This document shows, in pieces, positions 46,096 to 54,268 of a DNA stretch of 64,000 nucleotides. A program made the position numbers and the translations under genes. Under the pieces are notes generated by a model. That model worked only from the letters and a program-made list of their open reading frames with translations, did no database searches and was not told the DNA's origin. Each line of letters starts with the position of its first letter. The first letter of the stretch is position 1. The stretch is from assembly GCA_942492375.1 (NCBI GenBank), contig CALOEL010000014.1, positions 248,001 through 312,000 on the forward strand, given 5' to 3'. This DNA is from JAHEAO01 sp942492375 (lineage in GTDB: Bacteria > Pseudomonadota > Alphaproteobacteria > Rhodobacterales > Rhodobacteraceae).

Positions 46096-46851
46096 TCATC
46101 CAATCCTGAAACTCTGACCAAGATAGACCCTGCGGACATTTTCATCACGCACCACCTCGTCGGCAGTGCCGCTCATCAACACCCTGCCATCGTGTAAGAT
46201 ATAGGCGCGATCGACGATATCCAGTGTCTCGCGCACATTGTGATCGGTGATCAGAACGCCGATGCCACGGGTTTTGAGATCCGCCACCAAAGCGCGGATA
46301 TCGCCGACCGCGATCGGATCGACACCTGCGAAAGGTTCGTCGAGCAGCACGTATTTGGGATTGGCGGCCAGGCAGCGCGCGATTTCCACGCGCCGGCGTT
46401 CGCCGCCGGAGAGGGACAGGGCCGAGGCGCGGCGCAAATGGCTGATCGAGAATTCGGAGAGCAGCTCCTCGAGCCGCTCCTTGCGCGTCGAGCGTTGCAT
46501 CTCGGCGATTTCGAGTATCGCCATGATGTTGTCCTCGACCGAGAGTCCCCGGAAGATTGAGGCTTCCTGCGGCAGATAGCCAATGCCAAGCTTCGCTCTG
46601 CGATACATCGGCAGCGTTGTAACATCGCGCCCGTCGATCATGACCTGCCCGCCTTCCGGCGTTACAAGTCCGGCGATGGCGTAGAAACAGGTCGTCTTGC
46701 CCGACCCGTTGGGGCCTAGCAGCGCCACGACTTCGCCGCGGCCAAGCTCCATGCTGACATCGCGTATGACCAACCGCTTGCGATAACTCTTGCGGAGGTT
46801 CTGGATGTGCAGCCCGGCATCACCGGAAGAGACGGTCAGATCGGCGCTCAT
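46096..46851 (-). CDS. lptB: LPS export ABC transporter ATP-binding protein
   Basis: LptB (251 aa) powers extraction of LPS from the inner membrane with LptFG. It has Walker A 'GPNGSGKTTCFY', the Q-loop 'GIGYLPQEASIFRGLSVEDN', signature 'LSGGERRRVEIARCL', Walker B 'YVLLDEPFAGVDP' and the switch 'DHNVRETLDI' (landmarks). Its start overlaps the lptA stop by one base. lptC and kdsD lie upstream in the same run. Confidence 0.95.
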   Translation of the reverse strand: MSADLTVSSGDAGLHIQNLRKSYRKRLVIRDVSMELGRGEVVALLGPNGSGKTTCFYAIAGLVTPEGGQVMIDGRDVTTLPMYRRAKLGIGYLPQEASIFRGLSVEDNIMAILEIAEMQRSTRKERLEELLSEFSISHLRRASALSLSGGERRRVEIARCLAANPKYVLLDEPFAGVDPIAVGDIRALVADLKTRGIGVLITDHNVRETLDIVDRAYILHDGRVLMSGTADEVVRDENVRRVYLGQSFRIG

Positions 46852-47381
46852 CAGTTCTGGCCGTCCTGCTGGCCGGCTCCGCCACCCGCGTTCTGCAGAA
46901 TCGTCTTGACCCGTCCTTCCATGACGCCCGTTCCATCCTCGACGTTCACCACCAAGCGCTCCCCGGAGAGGATGCTCTGACCCTGAGTGAGTATGACGTC
47001 GCCCGTCATCAGCATGGTGCCTTTGACAACGTCATAGTCGGCCATCGCGCCTTCGGCGGCTTCGGGGCCGTTCACGAAGGTCACATTTCCGGTCGCCAGG
47101 ACCCTGCCGATGTCACCGGTCGACTGGCCGTCCACCATCACGTATTCGACCCGCACCTCGTTTGCGGACAACCTCATCTGACCCTGGCCCACCAGCACAT
47201 TGCCTACAAAAATCGCCGTTCCGTCAGTCTGGTCGACGCGAAGCGAATCTGCAGTCACTTCGACCGGCAGGGACGAGTCGGGCGAGCGCTGGCCGAAGGC
47301 CACCTCTGTTCCTTGGGCGGTCACGCTGGTCGCCGCAAAGATCAGGGCGAAGGCCGCGAGTCTGAGAATTCGGGGAGTCAT
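46851..47381 (-). CDS. lptA: LPS export periplasmic bridge protein LptA
   Basis: LptA (176 aa) is the periplasmic beta-jellyroll that passes LPS from LptC to LptD. It has a signal peptide ('LAAFALIFAATSVTAQG') and OstA-like repeats ('VTADSLRVDQTDGTAIFVGNV', 'VLATGNVTFVNGPEAAEG'). The C-terminus is Gly/Gln-rich ('NAGGGAGQQDGQN'). It overlaps lptC by 4 bp and lptB by 1 bp, so the three are strictly coupled. Confidence 0.9.
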   Translation of the reverse strand: MTPRILRLAAFALIFAATSVTAQGTEVAFGQRSPDSSLPVEVTADSLRVDQTDGTAIFVGNVLVGQGQMRLSANEVRVEYVMVDGQSTGDIGRVLATGNVTFVNGPEAAEGAMADYDVVKGTMLMTGDVILTQGQSILSGERLVVNVEDGTGVMEGRVKTILQNAGGGAGQQDGQN

Positions 47382-48010
47382 GGCGTTCCTGGGGCGTCCT
47401 GTTCAGGCGTGTATATCAGCTTTACGCCCTCGTTGAAAACAACGACGTAGCCTGCCCGGCCATCCTGCCCGGTTTCAAGTTCCATGATCATGCTGCCTGC
47501 CTCAATGCGGTTCTGCGGTCCTTCTATCAAGACAGGTGTCTCGGTCTCGGCGCGGGAGCCGTCCATCCGGGCATCCAGGGTTTCGGAAGTGAGGCGATAG
47601 CCGTCGGAACTCGTCACCAAGACACCGGCGGTCAGGACCGCGTTCTGGGTCTCAGTGTTGAATGTTCCGTCCGGCGAACTGATGTTCAGCGTGCTTCCGT
47701 CGGTCTGCTTGATCTCGGCGGTCAGGTTTCGTGCCAGAACGACCTTGGGGTCGGTCAGTTGGGGTCGCGCGCTGTCCGCGGTGACGGTGATAGCGGCACC
47801 GTTCGAAGCCACGCCGGTATAATTCGGCGCGCCGACCCGCTGCTCGCGGGCGAATTCCCGGGCGTCGACATCGGCATAGGGCAGTTCCTGCGAGGGTTCG
47901 ACATTGCGGGACAGAAGAAACAGGGTCGAGAGGATCCCCAGAGCCAGCAAAGGCAGGATGATCTTCAGCCCGGCAACCAATCTTGAATAGGCGTTATCAT
48001 AGAGCGCCAT
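47378..48010 (-). CDS. lptC: LPS export anchor protein LptC
   Basis: LptC (210 aa) is the single-pass inner-membrane docking protein of the LPS bridge. One N-terminal helix ('LKIILPLLALGILSTLFLL') is followed by a periplasmic beta domain with 'YTGVASNGAAITVTADSARPQ' and 'LNISSPDGTFNTETQNAVLTAGV'. It is four bases past the kdsD stop and overlaps lptA. The gene lies downstream of kdsD, joining Kdo supply with LPS export. Confidence 0.88.
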   Translation of the reverse strand: MALYDNAYSRLVAGLKIILPLLALGILSTLFLLSRNVEPSQELPYADVDAREFAREQRVGAPNYTGVASNGAAITVTADSARPQLTDPKVVLARNLTAEIKQTDGSTLNISSPDGTFNTETQNAVLTAGVLVTSSDGYRLTSETLDARMDGSRAETETPVLIEGPQNRIEAGSMIMELETGQDGRAGYVVVFNEGVKLIYTPEQDAPGTP

Positions 48011-48013
48011 GTC

Positions 48014-48982
48014 TCAAACGACGCCAGCGCGCAAGCAATCGTGGATATGGAGAATTCCCTGCGCCCGGCCTCCATTCGCCGGATCGACGACGAAGAGACA
48101 AGTGATCTTGCGCTCATTCATTTCGGCCACGGCCTCTTCTGCCAGTGCATCCGGCCGGATCGTTCGGGGATTGGCCGTCATGACCTGTTCGGCGGTAAGG
48201 CCGAGCAGGCCCTCCATATGGCGCCGCAAGTCACCATCGGTCACTACTCCGACAAGCACACCGTCCGGGCCCGTGACGCCAACCACCCCGAACCCTTTCT
48301 GGCTGATCGAGAGCAGCGCCTCGCTCATTGCGGTGTCCCTTGTGACCAGGGGCATGTCCCCATGCATCAGGTCGCGGACCCGCGACAGGCGCGCGCCCAG
48401 CTTGCCGCCGGGGTGGAACTCGCGGAAATCCTCCGGCGTGAAGCGACGGTGTTCCATCAGGGCGATCGCGAGCGCGTCGCCGAGGGCCAGCGTCATGGTC
48501 GTGCTCGTGGTAGGGACGATGCCCTTGTCGCAGGCCTCTTCCGCTGCGGGCAGCAGAATGGCCACATCGGCTTGCCGCAGCAACGTACTCTCCGCCCGTC
48601 CCGCAACGCCGATGAGCGGGATCGAGAACCGCCTTGTATAGGCCAGAAGATCGGCCAGTTCAGGGGTCTCGCCAGAGTTCGACAGCACGAGGGCTACGTC
48701 ACCTTTTGCCATCATGCCCAAGTCGCCATGGCTCGCTTCCGCCGGGTGGACGAAATGCGCCGGAGTGCCGGTGCTAGCCAGCGTGGAGGCGATCTTGCGG
48801 GCAATATGGCCGGATTTCCCCATGCCGGAGACGATGACACGGCCGGGCGCATCCAGGATCAGCTTGGCGGCGGCAGAGAAATTGCCGTCAAGCGCCTCGA
48901 TCAGGATATGCAGCGCCTCGGCTTCACGCTGAACGACGCGGCGGCCGGCGCTGAGGATGGTTTCTTCGGTCATGTCTTTCAT
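48014..48982 (-). CDS. kdsD: D-arabinose-5-phosphate isomerase (KpsF/GutQ family)
   Basis: KdsD (322 aa) makes arabinose-5-phosphate from ribulose-5-phosphate, the first step of Kdo synthesis. The SIS domain shows 'RVIVSGMGKSGHIARKIASTLASTGTPAHFVHPAEASHGDLGM' (landmark) and 'ALVLSNSGETPEL'. Two CBS domains follow. It connects with kdsB in the polysaccharide locus, so Kdo could serve both LPS and capsule. The start at 48982 is a choice between two near methionines. rnd lies just upstream. Confidence 0.93.
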   Translation of the reverse strand: MKDMTEETILSAGRRVVQREAEALHILIEALDGNFSAAAKLILDAPGRVIVSGMGKSGHIARKIASTLASTGTPAHFVHPAEASHGDLGMMAKGDVALVLSNSGETPELADLLAYTRRFSIPLIGVAGRAESTLLRQADVAILLPAAEEACDKGIVPTTSTTMTLALGDALAIALMEHRRFTPEDFREFHPGGKLGARLSRVRDLMHGDMPLVTRDTAMSEALLSISQKGFGVVGVTGPDGVLVGVVTDGDLRRHMEGLLGLTAEQVMTANPRTIRPDALAEEAVAEMNERKITCLFVVDPANGGRAQGILHIHDCLRAGVV

Positions 48983-48991
48983 GCGCCCTGT

Positions 48992-49603
48992 CTAATGGGC
49001 GAAAATATCGGTTTCGGGCCAACCTGCCAGATCGAGTCTTGCACGCGTCGGAAGGAAATCGAAGCAGGATTGCGCCAGATCGGTTCTGCCCTCGCGCGCA
49101 AGCCGCAGATCAAGCTGCTCTTTCAACCGGTGAAGGTGCAGCACGTCAGACGCGGCATAGTCCAACTGTGCCTTGCTCAGATCCTCGGCGCCCCAGTCGC
49201 TCATCTGCTGCTGTTTCGAGATATCGACGGACAGCAGCTCGTCCAGCAGGTATTTCAGGCCGTGTCGATCAGTATAGGTTCGAATGAGCTTCGACGCGAT
49301 CTTGGTGCAATATACAGGCGCCGCCAATGTGCCGAAGGCATTCAGCAACGCTGCGATGTCGAACCGTCCGAAATGGAACAGCTTCAGCACCTGTGGATCG
49401 GCAAGCATCCGGGAAAGGTTCGGTGCGCTGGTCTGGCCGTTCTCGATCTGGACCATATGGGCATTGCCGTCGCCGCCCGACAACTGCACCACACACAACC
49501 GATCCCGGTGGGGATTGAGCCCCATCGTCTCGCAGTCGATCGCCACGACTGGGCCAAGATCCAGATCATCTGGAAGGTCTTGCTGGTAAAGGAAATTCGC
49601 CAC
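48992..49603 (-). CDS. rnd: Ribonuclease D (short 3'-5' exonuclease form)
   Basis: This ~203-aa DEDD exonuclease should trim tRNA 3' ends. 'VVAIDCETMGLNPHRDRLCVVQLS' carries the first D and E; later acidic sites lie in 'LFHFGRFDIAALL' and 'YAASDVLHLHRL' (landmarks). It lacks the HRDC domains of long RNase D, as is usual in alphaproteobacteria. The start is GTG at 49603; an earlier ATG would run through the tRNA gene. A tRNA-Leu gene lies 25 bp upstream on the same strand. Confidence 0.9.
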   Translation of the reverse strand: MANFLYQQDLPDDLDLGPVVAIDCETMGLNPHRDRLCVVQLSGGDGNAHMVQIENGQTSAPNLSRMLADPQVLKLFHFGRFDIAALLNAFGTLAAPVYCTKIASKLIRTYTDRHGLKYLLDELLSVDISKQQQMSDWGAEDLSKAQLDYAASDVLHLHRLKEQLDLRLAREGRTDLAQSCFDFLPTRARLDLAGWPETDIFAH

Positions 49604-49628
49604 TCGTGGCCCCTTGCCTGAGAGGGGG

Positions 49629-49715
49629 TGGTGCCCAGGAGAGGACTCGAACCTCCACATCGTTGCCAATACTAGCACCTGAAGCTAGCGCGTCTACCAA
49701 TTCCGCCACCTGGGC
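49629..49715 (-). tRNA. tRNA-Leu (anticodon CAG)
   Basis: The minus strand folds as a type-II tRNA. The acceptor stem GCCCAGG pairs with CCTGGGC and CCA is encoded. The D arm has GGTAGA, and the anticodon loop TTCAGGT is closed by CTAGC/GCTAG. There is a long variable arm, and the T arm contains GGTTCGAGTCC. The anticodon CAG reads CUG, a major leucine codon in GC-rich genomes. Confidence 0.95.
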
Positions 49716-49732
49716 AGGTGTCGTGCAGCGGC

Positions 49733-49761
49733 GATGTAAACATGCGGCAAGGAGCTGTCAA
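49733..49761 (-). promoter_or_regulatory. Predicted promoter of tRNA-Leu
   Basis: On the minus strand TTGACA (49761-49756) and TACATC (49738-49733) stand 17 bp apart, a strong housekeeping-type promoter. Transcription would start about 10 bp before the tRNA and may continue into rnd. Confidence 0.75.
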
Positions 49762-49852
49762 CGGGGATCAGCCGGAAATCCTGTGACCGGATAGCGTCTT
49801 GTCCCTGCGGCGCCGGAAAGCTATTGAACAGGCGATAGCAGCGGAGATGCAG

Positions 49853-50839
49853 ATGTCCAAACTGGTGACCATCTATGGCGGATCGGGCTTCGTGGGTCGT
49901 CATATCGCGCGGCGCATGGCGAAAGAGGGCTGGCGGATTCGTGTCGCGGTTCGGCGTCCGAACGAAGCGATGTTCGTCAAGCCATATGGGACGGTCGGCC
50001 AGGTCGAGCCGGTGTTCTGCAACATCCGCCACGACGCGTCCGTGCGCTCTGTCATGACCGGGGCCGACGCTGTTGTGAACTGCGTCGGCACGTTCAGCGC
50101 CACCGGCAAGAACAACTTCGACGCCGTGCAGCACGAAGGAGCGGAACGTATCGCGCGGATCGCGGCCGAAGAAGGCATTGCCCATATGGTTCATATATCT
50201 GCGCTGGGCGCTGATCCGGACAGCGATAGCGACTACGCCAAGACGAAAGCTTTGGGCGAGCAGGGCATCATCGAACATTTCCCGGATGCGGTTATCTTGC
50301 GGCCCTCGGTGATCTTCGGGCCCGGCGATGGGTTCTTCAACAGATTCGCTTCGATGGCGCGGTTCGGTCCGGTGCTGATGCTGGTCGGCGGAGATACGAA
50401 GTTTCAGCCAGTCTACGTTGACAACGTCGCAGAGGCCGCGGTCAAAGGAGCCTTGGGTAAGGCGCCGCGGGGCATTTACGAGCTTGGCGGACCGGATGTG
50501 AACACGCTTCGCGAACTCATGCACCAGATGCTTTCCGTCATTCGCCGCCGGCGTCTGGTGATCAACCTTCCGTTCTGGATAGGCCGGGCGATCGCTTCGG
50601 TCTTCGACGGGCTGCAGGCAATCACGCTTGGCCTGTTCACGAATTCCATACTGACGCGCGATCAGGTTCGCAGTCTCCGGAACGATAATGTCGTGTCCGG
50701 AACGGCTCCTGGACTCGACGAACTCGGCATTGATGCCGTTGCGCTGGAGGCGGTGGTGCCGGACTATCTCTGGCGGTACCGGCCTTCGGGCCAGTATGAC
50801 GCGATCAAGGAAAGCGCCAAGAATCTGCGCAAGATCTGA
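49853..50839 (+). CDS. NDUFA9-like NAD(P)-binding protein (atypical SDR)
   Basis: This 328-aa atypical short-chain dehydrogenase resembles the mitochondrial complex I subunit NDUFA9. The cofactor motif is 'VTIYGGSGFVGRHIARRMA', followed by 'VVNCVGTFSATGKNNFDAVQHEG' (landmarks) and 'YAKTKALGE'. The C-terminal text 'DNVVSGTAPGLDELGIDAVALEAVVPDYLWRYRP' is typical of this branch. The start at 49853 has GGAG upstream. uppP follows after 12 bp. Alphaproteobacterial members are thought to support complex I or quinone metabolism; not proven here. Confidence 0.87.
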   Translation: MSKLVTIYGGSGFVGRHIARRMAKEGWRIRVAVRRPNEAMFVKPYGTVGQVEPVFCNIRHDASVRSVMTGADAVVNCVGTFSATGKNNFDAVQHEGAERIARIAAEEGIAHMVHISALGADPDSDSDYAKTKALGEQGIIEHFPDAVILRPSVIFGPGDGFFNRFASMARFGPVLMLVGGDTKFQPVYVDNVAEAAVKGALGKAPRGIYELGGPDVNTLRELMHQMLSVIRRRRLVINLPFWIGRAIASVFDGLQAITLGLFTNSILTRDQVRSLRNDNVVSGTAPGLDELGIDAVALEAVVPDYLWRYRPSGQYDAIKESAKNLRKI

Positions 50840-50851
50840 TCGGCGGACGAC

Positions 50852-51658
50852 GTGGCCGAAAACTCACTTTTCGCAGCCGTTTTCCTGGGGTTTCTGGAAG
50901 GGTTGACCGAGTTTCTGCCGGTTTCCTCGACTGGACATATCCTGCTCGGCGGATACTTCCTCGGGTTCAATTCAGCAGGCAAGACGTTCGAGGTGGTTAT
51001 CCAGCTCGGCGCGGTCTTGGCGATTCTGATCGTCTACTTCGGCAGGCTGGTTTCGGTCTTCGCCGCGGCGCCGCACGATCCGCAGGCGCGGCGGTTCATA
51101 CTGTCCGTGCTGATCGCCTTCATGCCGGCGGTGGTGGTGGGAGTGCTGGCGCATGAAATCATCAAGACGGTACTGTTCGAGACGCCCGCGCTGATCGCGG
51201 TGATGCTGATCCTCGGCGGTGTCGTTCTGCTGTTCGTCGATCGGTTCGCCGACAACCCCCGGCATCATGATGCGATGCGGTTTCCGCTGCCAATGGCGTT
51301 CGGCATCGGTTTGATACAGTGCCTTGCGATGATTCCGGGCGTTTCGCGAAGCGGGGCCACGATCGTGGGCGCGCTTCTGATGGGCGCGGACAAGCGATCA
51401 GCTGCCGAGTTTTCGTTTTTCCTGTCGATCCCGACGATGTCCGGTGCTTTCGCATACGACCTGTACAAAAGCCGCGATGTGCTCGATCTGACGGCGGCGA
51501 CGGAAATCGTCATCGGCTTCTCGGTGGCTTTCGTGACAGCGATCCTTATCGTGCGCAGACTTCTGGATTACGTAAGTCGCCGTGGATACTCGATTTTCGG
51601 CTGGTGGCGGATCGTCGTCGGAACTGTGGCGCTGGCTGCGCTTGGCCTCGGTTACTGA
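50852..51658 (+). CDS. uppP: Undecaprenyl-diphosphatase UppP (BacA)
   Basis: This 268-aa inner-membrane phosphatase recycles undecaprenyl diphosphate to the lipid carrier of peptidoglycan and polysaccharide synthesis. It has 'FLEGLTEFLPVSSTGHILL' and 'QCLAMIPGVSRSGATIVGALLMG' (landmarks), the two conserved loops with the catalytic Glu/Ser/Arg. About eight helices are expected. It begins at a GTG codon 12 bp after the NDUFA9-like gene. Length matches the family (~270 aa). Confidence 0.95.
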   Translation: MAENSLFAAVFLGFLEGLTEFLPVSSTGHILLGGYFLGFNSAGKTFEVVIQLGAVLAILIVYFGRLVSVFAAAPHDPQARRFILSVLIAFMPAVVVGVLAHEIIKTVLFETPALIAVMLILGGVVLLFVDRFADNPRHHDAMRFPLPMAFGIGLIQCLAMIPGVSRSGATIVGALLMGADKRSAAEFSFFLSIPTMSGAFAYDLYKSRDVLDLTAATEIVIGFSVAFVTAILIVRRLLDYVSRRGYSIFGWWRIVVGTVALAALGLGY

Positions 51659-51728
51659 AAAACAAGACAGCAATACATACCTATTTTAGAGCTCCCTAAG
51701 GCAAATTTTGGCTCGCCGTGAAAATTAT

Positions 51729-51757
51729 TTGCTTATTAGGTCAGCATGTCTTACTTT
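51729..51757 (+). promoter_or_regulatory. Possible promoter of gltD
   Basis: In the AT-rich gap before gltD, TTGCTT (51729-51734) and TACTTT (51752-51757) are separated by 17 bp. The fit to consensus is moderate. Confidence 0.4.
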
Positions 51758-51809
51758 TATTCCCTCCAATAGCAGTTTATCCGGGCTTTCTGATAGCGGA
51801 GGGCTTGCC

Positions 51810-53246
51810 GTGGCAAAGGAAGCGATGTTGAAGTTCGTCACGCTTGGACGGGAAATGCCCGACAAGCGCGAGGCCACTGTGCGGCGGCTGGATTTCAAAG
51901 AGATTTACGGCGAGTACGCAGAGCAGAAGGCCGCCGAGCAGGCCGGGCGGTGCAGTCAGTGCGGCGTGCCCTATTGCCAAAGCCATTGCCCGTTGCACAA
52001 CAACATCCCCGACTGGCTTCGGCTGACCGCCACCGGCCGGCTGCGCGAGGCCTATGAGGTCAGCCAGGCGACCAACACATTCCCCGAAATCTGCGGGCGG
52101 ATCTGCCCGCAGGACCGGCTCTGCGAAGGCAATTGCGTGATCGAGACCGCAGGCCATGGCACCGTCACCATCGGCGCGATCGAGAAATACATCACCGACA
52201 CGGCGTTCGAGGAGGGCTGGGTGCAGCCGATCCGCCCCGTGGCGGAGCGGAGCGAGTCGGTCGGGATCATCGGCGCGGGGCCGGGCGGGCTGGCGGCGGC
52301 GGACATGCTGCGGCGGGCGGGTGTTCAGGTCACGGTTTACGATCGCTACGACCGCGCCGGTGGCCTGATGACCTACGGCATTCCCGGCTTCAAGCTGGAA
52401 AAGGATATCGTCATGCAGCGCGTCGAGCAGCTGCGCGATGGCGGGGTCGAATTCGTGCCGAACTGCAATGTCGGCGAGGACCTGTCGTTCGACGCGATCC
52501 GAGGCAAACATGATGCCGTGCTGATCGCCACGGGGGTCTACAAGTCAACGGATCTGCAGGCGCCGGGTTCGGGCGCCGAGGGCGTCGTGCGCGCGATCGA
52601 CTATCTGACCGCCAGCAACCGCAAGAGCTTCGGAGACGAGGTTCCCGAATTCGACTCGGGAGAGCTGAACGCCGATGGCAAGCGCGTGGTGGTCATCGGT
52701 GGCGGCGACACGGCGATGGACTGCGTGCGCACCGCGATTCGGCAGGGCGCGGTCAGCGTGAAATGCCTCTACCGCCGCGACCGCAAGAACATGCCGGGCA
52801 GCCAGCGCGAAGTGGCCAATGCGGAAGAGGAAGGGGTTGAGTTCGTCTGGCTCTCGGCGCCCAAGGGATTCACCGCCAATGATGCGGTCGAAGGCGTCAT
52901 GGTCCAGAAGATGCGGCTTGGCGCACCGGATGCGAGTGGCCGCCAGACCCCCGAGATCATCAGCGGATCGGATTACGTCGAGGATGCCGACCTGGTGATC
53001 CAGGCGCTGGGCTTCACACCCGAGGACCTGCCGACACTGTGGGGTGTTCCGGAGCTTGAAGTCACGCGCTGGGGCACCGTCAAGGCGGATTTCCGGACCC
53101 ACGCAACCAGTCTGGACGGGGTTTATGCGTGCGGGGATATCCAGCGCGGCGCAAGCCTTGTCGTCTGGGCGATCCGGGATGGGCGCGAGGCAGCGGAAGC
53201 GATGCTGGATTATCTGGGAAATGCCGCCGCGATGGCTGCGGAATGA
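51810..53246 (+). CDS. gltD: Glutamate synthase small subunit / FAD-NADPH oxidoreductase
   Basis: GltD (478 aa) feeds electrons from NADPH to the large subunit for glutamate formation. The N-terminal Cys motif C48-C51-C56-C60 ('CSQCGVPYCQSHCPLHNN') and later 'CGRICPQDRLCEGNC' hold two 4Fe-4S clusters. Two nucleotide sites follow: 'VGIIGAGPGGLAAADMLRRAG' (FAD) and 'VVVIGGGDTAMDCVRTA' (NADPH). The start at GTG 51810 (MAKEAMLKFVTLG) matches relatives; ATG at 51825 is possible. gltB lies 1 kb downstream with two GFA genes between them. Confidence 0.95.
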   Translation: MAKEAMLKFVTLGREMPDKREATVRRLDFKEIYGEYAEQKAAEQAGRCSQCGVPYCQSHCPLHNNIPDWLRLTATGRLREAYEVSQATNTFPEICGRICPQDRLCEGNCVIETAGHGTVTIGAIEKYITDTAFEEGWVQPIRPVAERSESVGIIGAGPGGLAAADMLRRAGVQVTVYDRYDRAGGLMTYGIPGFKLEKDIVMQRVEQLRDGGVEFVPNCNVGEDLSFDAIRGKHDAVLIATGVYKSTDLQAPGSGAEGVVRAIDYLTASNRKSFGDEVPEFDSGELNADGKRVVVIGGGDTAMDCVRTAIRQGAVSVKCLYRRDRKNMPGSQREVANAEEEGVEFVWLSAPKGFTANDAVEGVMVQKMRLGAPDASGRQTPEIISGSDYVEDADLVIQALGFTPEDLPTLWGVPELEVTRWGTVKADFRTHATSLDGVYACGDIQRGASLVVWAIRDGREAAEAMLDYLGNAAAMAAE

Positions 53247-53381
53247 CGGATGCGGCAGGGGCTGCGATATGTCTGCAAAGTGTATGGCAAGCGTATGGCA
53301 CCCCTGTCGGGCAAGGAAATCAGGAAGGTCAGCGTCGCTGACCCGGAGCATTAAGACAAGCTGAACATTGCGAGGCGCTTG

Positions 53382-53822
53382 ATGACGAACAGGACAGGAC
53401 AATGCATCTGCGGCGCGGTGAGCTTTGCAGCGCGGAACGTCACCGAGCAGTTCCATGTCTGCCATTGCAAGATGTGCCAGCGCTGGAACGGCGGGCCGGC
53501 GATGTCGGTCACCGTCCCGGCCAAGGATATCGACTGGACCGGGCTGGACCATGTCGCACGGCTGCAGTCGAGCGACTGGGCCGAGCGGGGCTGGTGCGAA
53601 AAATGCGGATCGGGTGTCTGGTACAGGATCACCGCCGAGGGGCCGCTTGCGGGCAACTATGAGATCCCGCTGGGACTGTTCGACGAGTCCAACGGCTTCA
53701 CGCTGGACGAGGAAATCTTCATCGACCGCAAACCGAATTCGTACAAACTGGCCGGCGAGCACCGGACGAAGACCGAAGCCGAAGTGTTCGCGCAATACGG
53801 CGGAACGGCGGAGGGAGCGTGA
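53382..53822 (+). CDS. GFA-family (glutathione-dependent formaldehyde-activating-like) protein 1
   Basis: This 146-aa zinc-binding protein carries 'CICGAVSF', 'HVCHCKMCQRWNGGPAMSV' and 'CEKCGSGVWYRI', the metal-ligand pattern of the Gfa/CENP-V family. Most members have no proven formaldehyde activity; several bind zinc and small thiols or act in detoxification. The start ATG at 53382 was preferred over a TTG at 53379. It is the first of a tandem pair; the second begins with a ribosome site inside its 3' end. Confidence 0.88.
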   Translation: MTNRTGQCICGAVSFAARNVTEQFHVCHCKMCQRWNGGPAMSVTVPAKDIDWTGLDHVARLQSSDWAERGWCEKCGSGVWYRITAEGPLAGNYEIPLGLFDESNGFTLDEEIFIDRKPNSYKLAGEHRTKTEAEVFAQYGGTAEGA

Positions 53823-53824
53823 CG

Positions 53825-54268
53825 ATGCGAGACGCGCAGACCATCAAAGGGCATTGCCTCTGCGGCGCGGTCACGGTGACGGTCGAGGGCCACGATCCCA
53901 GCATCGGCGCCTGCCATTGCCGGATGTGCCAGCGCTGGTCCGGAGGATTGTTCCTGTCGTTCGATGCGCCACCCGACCGCGTGACGGTCAGCGGCCCGGT
54001 CACGCAGTATGCCTCGTCGGAATTCGCCGAGCGCGCGTTCTGCGCCACTTGCGGATCGCATCTATGGATGCGGGATACCGGAACCGACGAAGAAGAGTAT
54101 GGGCTGATGCCGGGTCTTTTCGACGCCGCGCATGACTGGCCGATGCGGTCGGAGATCTATGTCGACCGCGCCTTCGCGGCGATCCGGCTTGGCGGCGATC
54201 ATGAACGCGCGACGCAGGCCGAGTATGAATCGAAGAATCTTCATCTGGATGACGGAGACGGACAATGA
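53825..54268 (+). CDS. GFA-family protein 2
   Basis: This 147-aa paralogue of the preceding gene has 'HCLCGAVTVTVEG', 'CHCRMCQRWSGGLFLSF' and 'FCATCGSHLWMRDTG'. The shared 'CRMCQRW' or 'CKMCQRW' core and similar length point to a tandem duplication. GGAGGGAG precedes ATG 53825; a GTG at 53819 overlaps the first gene's stop. Its stop overlaps the gltB ATG (ATGA at 54265-54268), so it is translated together with gltB. Confidence 0.88.
   Translation: MRDAQTIKGHCLCGAVTVTVEGHDPSIGACHCRMCQRWSGGLFLSFDAPPDRVTVSGPVTQYASSEFAERAFCATCGSHLWMRDTGTDEEEYGLMPGLFDAAHDWPMRSEIYVDRAFAAIRLGGDHERATQAEYESKNLHLDDGDGQ

Noticed and set aside
45961..46197. 78-codon plus-strand frame in the hpf-lptB gap
   Set aside because: It overlaps the antisense of lptB, lacks a ribosome site and shows no motif.
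49604..49678. Longer RNase D start on the minus strand
   Set aside because: It would run through the tRNA-Leu gene (49629-49715); GTG at 49603 fits the family length.
53243..53341. 32-codon frame overlapping the gltD stop
   Set aside because: It starts at ATGA with gltD, but has no motif and little support; most likely chance.
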